Assembly (NCBI GenBank): GCA_018806915.1
Contig: JAGKQI010000043.1
Coordinates: forward strand, 434,001-498,000
Direction: 5' to 3'
Source of the DNA: Phytophthora colocasiae
Lineage: Eukaryota; Oomycota; Peronosporomycetes; Peronosporales; Peronosporaceae
DNA: 64,000 bases
The notes beneath the pieces were generated by a model. That model saw only the letters and a list, made by a program, of their open reading frames with translations, was not told the DNA's origin and ran no database searches. The translations under genes were made by a program, and so were the position numbers. The number at the start of each line of letters is the position of its first letter. Within the stretch, counting starts at the first letter, position 1. Below, one piece after another: positions 21,140-30,869 of this stretch.

Positions 21140-21147
21140 CTGTTCAC
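21140..21147. repeat. Target site duplication CTGTTCAC (right)
   Basis: Second copy of the 8-bp duplication. Coding sequence of the pseudokinase resumes directly after it (TYMNNYGQYLSWE). Confidence 0.88.
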
Positions 21148-21682
21148 GTACATGAACAACTACGGCCAGTACCTTTCGTGGGAACGTGGTAAGTATCGCA
21201 TTGCCATTGGCATCGCTCGAGCTTTGGTGTATCTCCACAGTCAGCCAACACCAGTTGCTCATCGCGATCTACGAGCGAGTAACGTACTGTTATCGGAGAC
21301 GATGAAGGCGAAGCTCACTGGCTTCGACTCGTCGTGCTTGGATGAGCACAGTCACCGTTGTCACGTAGCTGGTGCTCCATACTGGTCAGCGCCGGAGGTT
21401 CTACAAGGCAGACCGTACACTGTTCAAGCCGACATTTACGCCTTCGGAGTGCTGCTAACGGAGCTGGACACACACACTTCTCCCTTCCACGACGCCATGT
21501 CGCCAATTGGCACGAAACTAAAACCCATTCAGATCCTGAATGAAGTCATGCAAGGTACATTACGGCCAAGTTTCAGTCCAGAATGTCCTCGACGTATTCG
21601 AGTGATTGGCGTCGGGTGTTACCAGCACGACCCTAGTCGGAGACCCAGTGCGGTTCAACTGCTTCGTCTACTTGAATCCTAG
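21148..21682 (+). pseudogene. Ectodomain-less TKL pseudokinase, 3' part (C-lobe)
   Basis: The frame continues from GDLF (before 20150) as TYMNNYGQYLSWERGKYRIAIG once the insert and one duplication are removed. It has a catalytic loop (HRDLRASNVLL), but the DFG position reads LTGFDSS: the metal-binding Asp is replaced by Gly. With the missing glycine loop this predicts an inactive kinase. The APE segment (GAPYWSAPEVLQG) and C-lobe are conserved, so it may have been a scaffold or regulator of active paralogues before being split. Confidence 0.85.
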
Positions 21683-21790
21683 TGACCCAGTGCGGTTCAA
21701 CTGCGTCTACTTGAATCCTAGTGCCTATAGTTGGATCGTAAAGTCACTCGTGCCGTTGGGTTATCTATCGCCAGTAGCAGTAGAAAAAGG

Positions 21791-24078
21791 ATGTTAGCTT
21801 ACTCGCTCTGAGTGAGGATCAGTTGTGAATTAGCTTTCGCTTTAAACAGTGGAATTACAATGGGGTTACGACGAGAACTCGAGTCGTGGGGGCCTACTGG
21901 TAGCTTCAGCTTGGACGGGAGCACTTCGGACCTCGCTCTTGAGTTCTACTTACGTTCACAGGCTGGCGACGATATCTCTCAATTGAATTTGGATTCGATA
22001 CCAGATACCGTCACGTCAAGACTAAGTGAGGTGGGTGTGAAGTTCGACGACTTGGACGGCTTCGCTCAACGTGCTGTGCTTTGGGACAGCGGCTTTGCGT
22101 TGACACCGGAGAACGATGTGAAGCAGATCTGGACGCTCAATGGTTTGTCCATGGCGGAGATCGCTTTGACTTTGGACGAGTATGAAGCCACTACGTGCAC
22201 AACTTTTGACTGCATCCAGCCGGACGGTACTTACACCTATAACAACAACGGCTGCACTGGGTCACGGGAGTCAAATGCGTAGTGGAAGAGTTCGACCAGA
22301 CCAACTTGAATCTGGCTATGTGGTCTATTGGCGGAGATTTGACTTACATCCCGGAGATTTACCTCGCGAAGCACGCATGGAACGCTAGTGGAGAGAGCTA
22401 CAAGGTCTACGCAGTGCACACGGTAGATCCAACCACCGAACGGAAGTATGGTGCTTGCCCTGCCACGGAGGCCTACGGATTTCTCAATATCCCGTGCTAT
22501 GGCTCGGATGATGCTTTATCGAAGGATCTAACAAAACCAACGCCTTCGGACTGGGTCTCGTCCTGGGCTGAGTCATTCGCTACATCATCCGCAGGAGGTT
22601 CAGGCTCGAGTCAATCGGGTAGTACATCGTCCTCAAGTTACAACCCAGAGACGCCCGATACAACACCTCCCACTCCAGGTGGCCACACAAGCACCAATAC
22701 CGCTGTGCTGGGGGGAGCAGTAGGTGGCGGACTGGTGCTTCTGCTTATCATTGTAATCGTAGCTCTGATCGTCGTGGCTCGGAAACGAAAGAACTCGTCG
22801 GAATCGGAGGATTCGGGAACCCCCAAGGGTATCGACTGTGATCACGTTGGACTGGTGTCGCCGGCTGTGAAGCACAGTGACGATCATCGACCGACAGTGT
22901 CTACGCACCCGCGCTCTACACTTGACGAATCCTTACCGCGTTCTGGGGCAACAGCGACCGCTTCCGACGATTCCTGGTCTAACGGTGGTACGGATCGAGG
23001 TACGAGGTCCTCCACTCAACCTTCACCCTACGCTGCAGCTCGTCCTATTCAGCCCACTTCAAGACAAGCCGCCGGTCCGATCTATTACGAATCAAGTGAG
23101 CGAACATTTCAACCAGAAAGCGCTCCACCAGCCTATGAAGAAGCTGTTCGGATCAGTAACAGGAGCTGCCAAGCCCAAGAATTAACAGCTCCATCACACG
23201 TCGCACAAATCCGCGGTTTAGGCCCGGAGAATGCGTTGACAGTACTTGCCGCTGACCCAATGCTTGACCACAAACGTATGCAACTCGATCAAGTTCAGAT
23301 TGAGCGACAACTGCCCATGACAACACTGCAAACCGATTCGTTTGTTGGTTGGTACAATGAGAAGCAGGTTTTACTCAAGAAACTCGTACCGGATTCGATC
23401 GTCAACGGTCCTGCAGTTGAAGACCTCGCGTTCGAGATCCAACAGCGAGCACATGTCGGACACCGGAACCTGGTACAGTTCATCGGTGTTGGGTGGACTT
23501 CGGCTCTAGAGTTGGGGTTTATCGTCGAGTTCCAGCCTCTTGGCTCTTTACGAGCGTTTCTCGACCGAAACAAGGCGAATTTCAGCGCTTGGACTCCTCA
23601 AAAGACGGGAATTGCTGGAGGAATCGCCCGTGCACTGGCCTATCTGCACAGACAAGAGCCTTCCTTCATCCATCACGACATTTGCGCCAAAAATGTGCTT
23701 CTCACAAACCAAATGGAGGCGAAATTGGCCAGCTGTGGCTCAACAGAGACGAATCCGTCTGTCGGTGCCAAGCGGAAGACTCACCAGGCGTTCTGGATGG
23801 CGCCTGAAGTGCTTAATGGAGACGGCTACTCTCCAGCTACCGACATCTACGCGTTTGGAGTGCTTTTAGCAGAACTGGACACATGCGAAAGTCCCTATTT
23901 CGACGCGCTATCGGATCCTTCCGAAGTGCTGGATCTAGTGAAAAATGGGCGTCTCCGACCGAGTTTCAGCGTCGAATGTCCTCAATTCATTCGTGAGTTG
24001 GGCATGGCGTGTTGCGAACAAGACCCTGATCGAAGACTCACAGCTCAACAGATCGTTCAGCTTTTGGAAGGAAAATAA
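21791..24078 (+). pseudogene. Receptor-like TKL pseudokinase 6 with frame lesions
   Basis: ATG at 21791 (MLAYSL, then TGA) or 21860 (MGLRREL). The ectodomain (SDLALEFYLRSQAGDD, LDGFAQRAVLWDSGF) runs to about 22258, where a small indel shifts the frame; it resumes as VTGVKCVVEEFDQ. A TM helix (GGGLVLLLIIVIVALIVVA, about 22725-22790) leads to a long linker and a degenerate kinase. There is no glycine loop (LPMTTLQTDSFVG); the lysine is kept (VLLKKL); HRD is changed to HHDICAKN; and DFG is replaced by ASCGS. The C-lobe FWMAPEVL and DIYAFGVLL are intact. Catalysis is predicted lost. The single shift and TGA may be decay or sequence error. Confidence 0.85.
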
Positions 24079-24408
24079 CTTTAACATGAAAAACTGTCCA
24101 GGTCATTTCGTGACCTCCATCTGCAGTCCTTTACGTCGAAGTTTTTGGAACTGGCAAACATGACTTCATAGAGCCATCTGGGTCATTGCCATAGATTATG
24201 TCAAGGCGATAGTGCACGTGTTGTTCAGTAGGATGTAGGGGATAAGACTGTCATGTTGGTCCCGGACGTTTTAGGTAGTCGGTTCCGAGTTCCTATGGAG
24301 CTCAGTTCGCTATTCTGCCACTGGCTGGAACTGCTTGCTATTCGCGAGGAAATGGTCTGTCGACAGTGAGATAAATGGTTGTAAAAGAACTGGTAAACTA
24401 ACGATTTT
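24079..24408. other. Intergenic region upstream of mucin-type kinase 7
   Basis: 330 bases with no recognised gene. An ATG at 24375 (MVVKEL) followed by GTAAAC could be a first exon of kinase 7, but the implied intron (about 31-35 nt) is too short to trust. Confidence 0.35.
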
Positions 24409-26118
24409 GTGTCTGTTGTGAAGGCAGGGAGGAAGCTCCAGGGGCTCATTGGCTCGCTGGTAGACACCGTCTTTGGTAGTGGAGATACTACGTCGGAAAC
24501 TACTACACCAGCTCCTACTACTACGCCTGTACCAACTACAAGAGCTCCTACACGAACGCCTACACCAACTACGAAAACTCCAGTTCCGACTACGAGGACG
24601 CCAGCTCCTACCACTAAAAAGCCGGTAACGAAGACTCCGGAACCTACAACAGCTACACCAACACCGTCTCCTACTCCTACGCCTAACAGTACACCGGAAA
24701 CTACACCTGAACCGAGTAGTTCTACCACCGTATCACTAGAAACAGAAGCTCCACCGACCCCACAGACTCCGGAACCGACGATACAGACGAACGACACGTT
24801 AGTTGATTCGTTTTCAGCTTCAAATGACGCCGATATCACGTTGAATTCCAGTTCTGGTAGTATTGACGGGAGTTCTGGACACGGGAGTTCGGATAACTCA
24901 CAGATTGACGGATTAGCTGCAAGTCAAGATGGAGAAGTTGCTACTGGGGCTGTAGGGGGCACCTGGATGGTCATTGCCATCTCCTTAGCTGCCGTATCGA
25001 TGATTCTACTCTGTGTCGGGTTCGCAATTTTCCGTCGACGCAGAAGACAAGAAGAAGACGAGTCTATGATCAAGCGCCACTTTATTATCAGCGACTCTAA
25101 ACACGCAGTCGCAGGGGAAGACACCATCAATACTCGTCTTGATACGTCTTCAACTGGGCCCTACACTGGTGGTCAACATCGAGATCAAGGAGAAGGTTAT
25201 ACTGTATCATTCCTTACAGCTCAAGGTGGAATGTGGGAGGACGATATCATCACTGCTATGCGGATTCCAATGGAGAAGATCACACGAGGGAAACTACTGA
25301 ACAAAGGAGGCTACGGAATGGTCTATCGTGGCTCGTATCGAGGAGAACCAGTTGCCATCAAGACGTTACTCCCCGAACAAAGGAAAACTCTACGGCAAAT
25401 CAACGCTTTCTTAGCGGAAATCAAGTTAATGGGGTCGTTAGAACACCCTCGTGTCGTCCGGTTACTCGGCGTAGCTTGGGATTCTCTAGCTGATCTCTGC
25501 TCCGTCGCCGAGTACATGGAAGGAGGAGATCTACGGACGCTTCTCAACTACTTCGAGTACCACGAGTGTCGTCCGCACGGTTTCGACCTGGACAAAGCTC
25601 GGATCGCCCTGCATGTCGCCCATTCCCTCACGTATCTCCACTCACTGGATCCATTGGTACTTCACCGCGATTTAAAGTCCAAGAACATCCTATTGACGGA
25701 CAACCTGGACGCTAAAATCACCGACTTTGGGGTTTCCAGAGAAAGCAGCGACCGGACTATGACTGCGGGTGTTGGGACGTCACTCTGGATGGCACCCGAG
25801 GTGATGATGGGCGAGCGATACGACAGCAGCGCCGACATCTTCTCGTTCGGTGTCGTACTGTCCGAATTGGACTCGCACGTGCTGCCGTACGCCGCCGCCA
25901 AGGAAACAGATTCGGGACGGGTGATCCCGGACACGGCATTGCTGCAACTTGTGTCTCTAGGGCTATTGAGGATCGAGTTTTCTCCTCACGCACCACAAGC
26001 TCTGGTGGATCTGGCCCACGCGTGTGTGGATCTCGACCCTCAAGCTCGACCGGATGCTGGAGAAGTGCTGTACAGACTGCAACTCATTATGAAAATGTGC
26101 GAGAACGCCACCTTATAA
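24409..26118 (+). CDS. TKL kinase 7 with mucin-like Thr/Pro-rich ectodomain
   Basis: The frame opens with GTG at 24409 and has no in-frame ATG before the Thr/Pro tract, so the true start probably lies in an upstream exon. Residues about 27-125 are TTPxPTT repeats (likely O-glycosylated), then a Ser/Asp-rich stalk, a TM helix at about 183-207 (MVIAISLAAVSMILLCVGFAIF) and a basic anchor. The kinase is at about 290-560: NKGGYGMVYRG, VAIKTLL, HRDLKSKNILL, ITDFGVSR, GTSLWMAPEVM, DIFSFGVVLSELDSH. All catalytic residues are present. It differs from kinases 1-6 in ectodomain type and activation segment (SLWMAPE rather than PYWTAPE). It heads a three-gene tandem set. Confidence 0.9.
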   Translation: MSVVKAGRKLQGLIGSLVDTVFGSGDTTSETTTPAPTTTPVPTTRAPTRTPTPTTKTPVPTTRTPAPTTKKPVTKTPEPTTATPTPSPTPTPNSTPETTPEPSSSTTVSLETEAPPTPQTPEPTIQTNDTLVDSFSASNDADITLNSSSGSIDGSSGHGSSDNSQIDGLAASQDGEVATGAVGGTWMVIAISLAAVSMILLCVGFAIFRRRRRQEEDESMIKRHFIISDSKHAVAGEDTINTRLDTSSTGPYTGGQHRDQGEGYTVSFLTAQGGMWEDDIITAMRIPMEKITRGKLLNKGGYGMVYRGSYRGEPVAIKTLLPEQRKTLRQINAFLAEIKLMGSLEHPRVVRLLGVAWDSLADLCSVAEYMEGGDLRTLLNYFEYHECRPHGFDLDKARIALHVAHSLTYLHSLDPLVLHRDLKSKNILLTDNLDAKITDFGVSRESSDRTMTAGVGTSLWMAPEVMMGERYDSSADIFSFGVVLSELDSHVLPYAAAKETDSGRVIPDTALLQLVSLGLLRIEFSPHAPQALVDLAHACVDLDPQARPDAGEVLYRLQLIMKMCENATL

Positions 26119-26138
26119 ACGATAGATATCCGGAATCA

Positions 26139-26369
26139 ATGAACTGTCGGAAGAGACTTTCGATCGGATTTTTTTTCGCTGTCTTCTGCTTTTTGTCGAC
26201 ACTACGCGAAGACTCGTCACGTGGTTGCAGGACTCGAGACGTTGAAGCTGTGACCGGTGTGCAAGCCGCTTGCACTTTGTCCTCGTCTCTCCGAAAAACC
26301 ACTGCGATCAGTTGGGGCCATTGCGTGGGATATGACGAAACTTTCGCGTTGGCCAAGAATTGGCGTTGA
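26139..26369 (+). CDS. Candidate small secreted protein (76 aa)
   Basis: ATG ORF with an N-terminal signal-like segment (MNCRKRLSIGFFFAVFCFLS) followed by about 50 residues with four cysteines. No family was recognised. It lies between two mucin-type kinases that lack obvious signal peptides, so it could instead be a signal-peptide exon of the downstream kinase, or a chance ORF. Confidence 0.3.
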   Translation: MNCRKRLSIGFFFAVFCFLSTLREDSSRGCRTRDVEAVTGVQAACTLSSSLRKTTAISWGHCVGYDETFALAKNWR

Positions 26370-26494
26370 TGATGACCAGAAGTTCTGCTGACCGGAGGAG
26401 TCCAGTATCATTGAGAATGTCTATCGACCTCACGTCCGTAGCGCTTGGATTCGATCCAAGCACCTTGTAAAAAACGCTTTGCGCTGCTCTTGAG

Positions 26495-28031
26495 ATGAAA
26501 GAAGCCCTTGTTGACTCCGTGGTGAGTACGGTTACTGGTACGGTCGAATCCACCGCCGACACGCTGTCTGGAACTACCTCCACTACATCTACACCAACCA
26601 CCACTGCTACTCCAACTTCCACGCCGAAGACGACGACTGCTACGCCATCTCCAGTCACTCCCGTTCCTGTATCAACGACTTCTACGCCTTCTAGACCCAC
26701 CTCCACCCCAGTTTCAACGACTTCGCTTACTACTTCGGCTCCAAAGGCAACGACAGTGACTCCTTTCACGGATCGGAGCAATTCAGCCAATTCAAGCAGT
26801 TCCAGTACGTCAAGCGTATCTGGATCAACAATGACTCCACCGCTAACAAATACTCAAGACAGTAGAGAAGCAGACGTCAAGGACGTTGCAAGTACACGCC
26901 TCAGTACAACCAGCATTGTCGGTCTCGTACTGGGTGCTCTGGGAATGTTGCTCATACTGGTCCTTCTGGTTGGCTGGTGCTTGCGAAGAAGACGAAAGCA
27001 GTTGATGGGCTCCTTGAACCACGTGAGACTCGGGGTGACAGGAGATCTTCCGGTGTTTAACACTAGAGGTACCGAACGGTTCGAGACGTCTTCGTCGTCC
27101 GTGTCGTTCGACCCATTCCACACGGCACGAGGCAATCCAACAAAACGACTGGAGTTGTGGAGAGACGAAGTGATCACTGCCATGCGGATTCCAATGGAGA
27201 AGCTCATCACGACGAAGTTGCTGAGCTCCGGAGGATATGGAGAAGTCTACCGTGGCGTCTATCGAGAAGAGACGGTAGCGATTAAAGTGCTGCTGCCTGA
27301 GAAGCAAAAGGATCTGGAGCAAATCAACGCCTTCTTAAAGGAAATCAAGATGGTCCCGAGCATCGACCACCCTTTCATCGTTCGGTTTCTCGGCGTGGCT
27401 TGGGATTCGCTTTCGGATCTATCAGCCGTCACGGAATTCATGGAAGGTGGTGACCTCCGTGCACTACTCGACCGGTTCCATCAGGATCGAAAGCCGCGGG
27501 GCTTCAACTTAATCAAGGCTCGAATTGCTCTTCAAACTGCCCAAGCACTTGCACTCACTGGACCCGAAGATCCTGCATCGAGATCTCAAGACGAAAAACA
27601 TCCTTCTCACGTCCGAGTTGGAAGCCAAACTTTCGGATTTCGGCGTCGCCCGCAAGTACACGTTCACCAGTATGACTGCCGCGGTAGGAACCTCGCTTTG
27701 GATGGCTCCTGAGGTCATGCTAGGTGATCGGTACGATACCAGCGCCGACATTTTCTCCTTCGGAGTGGTGCTCTCCGAATTGGACTCGCATCTGTACCCG
27801 TACGCCGAAGCTCAGGCAACAAACAATGGACAACGAGTACCCAACGCTGCATTACTACAGCTCGTAGCTATGGGCCAGGTGAGCGTCAACTTCTCCAGCA
27901 ACGCACCAGCAGAGCTGATCGAACTTGGACGCGCTTGTGTGAGCCTGAACCCACGGACAAGACCCAGCGCCAGTGAGGTGCATTATCGGTTGCAGCTTCT
28001 GCTGCAGTCATACGAGATGTACACGTTGTGA
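26495..28031 (+). pseudogene. TKL kinase 8 with mucin-like ectodomain, 8-bp deletion in kinase
   Basis: ATG at 26495 (MKEALVDSVVSTV). A Thr/Pro/Ser-rich stalk (about 30-100) precedes a TM helix at about 145-168 (IVGLVLGALGMLLILVLLVGW) and a kinase with SSGGYGEVYRG and VAIKVLL. Near 27546 the frame breaks: paralogues read AQALTYLHSLDP where this copy goes from QA straight to LHSLDP, consistent with loss of eight bases. The second frame (from about 27545) carries HRDLKTKNILL, LSDFGVAR, GTSLWMAPEVM and the rest of the C-lobe to the stop at 28031. The loss of TY plus the shift looks like a true deletion rather than a homopolymer error. Confidence 0.85.
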
Positions 28032-28204
28032 ATACTGCAGACTTAGGCTCGTTATCTAGATAATTGCCAGACTGTTTCACCAAGGGTGCCACCGAAAACT
28101 TTCACTAAGCGATCGAAAGCCACCGAAAGCGACAGCTGGGGGCGTGAACGTCAACGTAGCAGTAGGATCGCGCCTGAAGATGTGGCTGTGCATAGCGCCC
28201 AACA

Positions 28205-28871
28205 CTTTGAAGCAAAACTGTCTCAAGGAGTTGGCGCGGTCGCAGTACCGTATTTGAGATCTCATAGTTCAGACCCCAGGTTTTTGAAGTTGTATTGTTG
28301 TAAAATGTACGAGAGCCGTACAGGTACCGACACGTCTCTAACACTACTGCATCATGGAACTCTATTACTCGTAGTTTGTGCTCGTACGATACTGCACCAC
28401 GTTTGAATTGCTTAGGAGCTTTACCGATGCCCGTCGTCCTCGTCCTTCCTTCCTTCCAGCCGCGGCCCCATGGTGCTTTTCTCGAAGTGAGCGCCCTGTT
28501 TTTGAGAGTTTTGACCTATTTTTACGCTACGAATTATGAGATCTCGATTGCTGATGTGGACTGAACAACGTTGCTGATTGGCTATTACACGGTGCGAACT
28601 ATGAGATCTCTCTGAACTATGAGATCTCAAATACGGTACTCTACCCGGCCAGGCACCGGCTGGGGGCTCATCAACGGTGGCCCATTGGGCAAAATTCCCA
28701 AGAAATTCAAGCGTACCGGTCATAGACTAAGGGTAACCGAGTAACCGTAGGAAATTAGTAGGAGTAACCTTGCTTAGACGTCAATGCGCCTGTTTCGAAC
28801 AGGCTTCGAAATAAGTACCTAATATAAGGGGTTCGAGTCCTCCCTTCCCCCCCCCTTTGAAGCAAAACTGT
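28205..28871. repeat. 17-bp direct repeats flanking a 633-bp segment
   Basis: CTTTGAAGCAAAACTGT occurs at 28205-28221 and 28855-28871. The length suits a retroposon-type target duplication. The enclosed segment contains the inverted-repeat unit at 28242-28640 and ends in a C-rich tract next to a GGTTCGAGTCC box. Confidence 0.5.
28242..28640. repeat. MITE-like unit with 30-bp perfect terminal inverted repeats
   Basis: The 30 bases at 28242-28271 (starting AGTACCGTATTTGAG) are the exact reverse complement of 28611-28640. The 399-bp unit also holds extra copies of TATGAGATCTC near 28537 and 28599. No coding sequence is recognised, and flanking target duplications at the tips are unclear. Confidence 0.7.
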
Positions 28872-29054
28872 TCAGTCGTTGACACGCACTTTCCAATGTC
28901 GCTTCTGCTCTCCTCGGTCTCCCCCCTGCAAGACCAGTTCGGAACGCGCAGGACGCCTAACAAGTACTTCCTCGGTCTTCACAGCCGCATAGAAGTCACC
29001 GCGTTATCTGTCACCCCCGAACTCAAACGGTTGAGTCAACCTCTTTGTAGCATC

Positions 29055-30849
29055 ATGTCACTCTTCAGCACAGCAGCGGATATCGTCACGGGTACTGCTG
29101 ATACTTTGACCGGGGGGACATCGACATCGAACACCCCCACCCCAACGACAGCAACGCCTAGTCCAACTGCTAGGACACCCACTCCGACGACAAGGACACC
29201 AACGCCAACAACAGCAACACCTACAACGACTGCACCAGTGGTGACGACTGCAGCCCCAGTAGCGACAACAGCAGCACCTATAGCCACTTCTTCGACGTCG
29301 ACAACGACTACAGCCGACACGTCAACTACAAACGCAGCTTCGGAAGTGACGTCGACGTCGGCACCTGCTTTAAATTCCAGTTCAAGTTCTGACAGTTTTC
29401 CAGCGACTTCAGCTCCAGCTTCTGCTTCTGCCAGCGCCAATGCATCCACGACGGTGATCATTAATGTGGACTCCAATTCAGGTGACAGCTCTGCATCGTC
29501 AGGTCTCACAACTGTAGAAAGCAGTAGTGAAGGTGAGATTAAGATACAAGACACCAACTAGCTGCCAGTTTTCTAAATGTTTTGATGCACAAATGACCAG
29601 GTATTAGCACAGGAACTGTCATCGGGATCGTCGCGGGTGCCGTCGTGTTCGTTCTCCTGCTCGCAGGAATCGCGTTCTGGATTTACCGTCGCAAGAAGCA
29701 GAAAATGACACCGAGATCTCCGTCATTCGACGCTTCGTACGCGATCGCTCCGGTCACTCTACCTGCTGCCAATGCGGTCGTCTTGGAGAGCTACGAGCCA
29801 TCGCCTGCAATTGCAGTGAACGACTTGAACAACTTCGACAGAACTGTCGATCTGGACAGCACAGGGGGACTCGACTCCACTCTACGTCTCGAGAGCAGCA
29901 CAACGTCAGTCCCTACCACAAAGAAAACCAAATCCGGCTCAGAGTTGTGGGAAGACGAAGCCATCTTGGCAGCGCGTACCATGGTATCCCCATGGAGAAG
30001 CTCATCCGTAAGGAGTTAATCAGTGAAGGAGGTCACGGCGCAGTCTACCACGGTCTGTACCATGGCAGGTGTGTCGCGGTCAAGGTGCTGCTCCCCGACA
30101 AGAGGAAGGATATGCGTCAGATCAACATTTTCCTGTCGGAGATCAAGATGATGGCGAGTGTTGACCACCCGAGAATCGTCCGCTTCGTTGGCGTGGCGTG
30201 GGACGCACTCAGTGATCTCTGTGCTGTCTCCGAGTTCATGCCTGGTGGTGACTTGTTCTCGCTCCTAAGACGCTTCGATCGAGTGGACCACCGTGCACAA
30301 GGGTTCGACGCGGACAAGGCCAAGATCGCGGTGCATGTGGCGCAGGCACTCACGTACTTGCACTCTCTGGATCCGGTCATCCTGCATCGCGACCTAAAGT
30401 CTATGAACATCCTCTTGTCTGAAGACTTGGACGCCAAGCTCACGGACTTTGGCGTATCACGCAAATGGACGGTGGAAACGATGACCCAAGGAGTTGGAAC
30501 AAGACGCTGGATGGCGCCGGAGGTCATGATGGACAAACACTACAACACGAGCGCCGACATCTTCTCGTTTGGGGTCGTTTTGTCCGAATTGGACTCACAT
30601 CAGCCGCCATACGCGAGTGCAATTGCCACTCTGACGTCCGACTCAAGCGAGAAAGTGACGGAGACGGCACTGATGGAAATGGTGGCCATGGGGCGAGTCC
30701 GTGTCGAGTTCTCGCCCAATGCACCGGCCGCTCTCGTGAATCTCGGACACGCTTGTGTGGATCTCAACCCAAGAGCACGTCCAAGCGCGGGGGGAGTACA
30801 TTACCAGCTGCAGAATATCTTGCGCAGGTATCAGAAGTACACACTGTAG
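29055..30849 (+). CDS. TKL kinase 9 with mucin-like ectodomain, one intron, one frame break
   Basis: ATG at 29055 (MSLFSTAADIVTG), aligned with the start of kinase 8. The ectodomain is Thr/Pro/Ala/Ser-rich. An 80-nt intron (29533-29612, GTGAGA...GCACAG) joins in phase to a TM helix (TVIGIVAGAVVFVLLLAGIAFW). The juxtamembrane frame breaks at about 29987 in a CCCC run; one more C would give SPMEKLIRKELI, matching IPMEKLI in paralogues. The kinase follows: SEGGHGAVYHG, VAVKVLL, HRDLKSMNILL, LTDFGVSR, GTRRWMAPEVM, to the stop at 30849. It is probably an intact gene with a sequencing indel, or else very recently broken. Confidence 0.85.
29533..29612 (+). other. Intron of TKL kinase 9
   Basis: 80 nt with donor GTGAGA and acceptor TTAGCACAG. 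Removing it restores a GGA codon leading into the TM helix. Confidence 0.75.
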
Positions 30850-30869
30850 TCTGCTCTAAATTCCACGAC

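Noticed and set aside
24225..24839. Minus-strand ORF of 204 codons rich in Val/Gly
   Set aside because: It is the antisense of the Thr/Pro repeat tract of kinase 7 and has no domain; the same holds for 26308-26790 and 29036-29557.
28765..28855. tRNA-like sequence with a GGTTCGAGTCC B-box and a stem-loop GCCTG-TTTCGAA-CAGGC
   Set aside because: The acceptor arms do not pair, the A-box is poor and the spacing between the two arms is wrong; not called as a tRNA or SINE.
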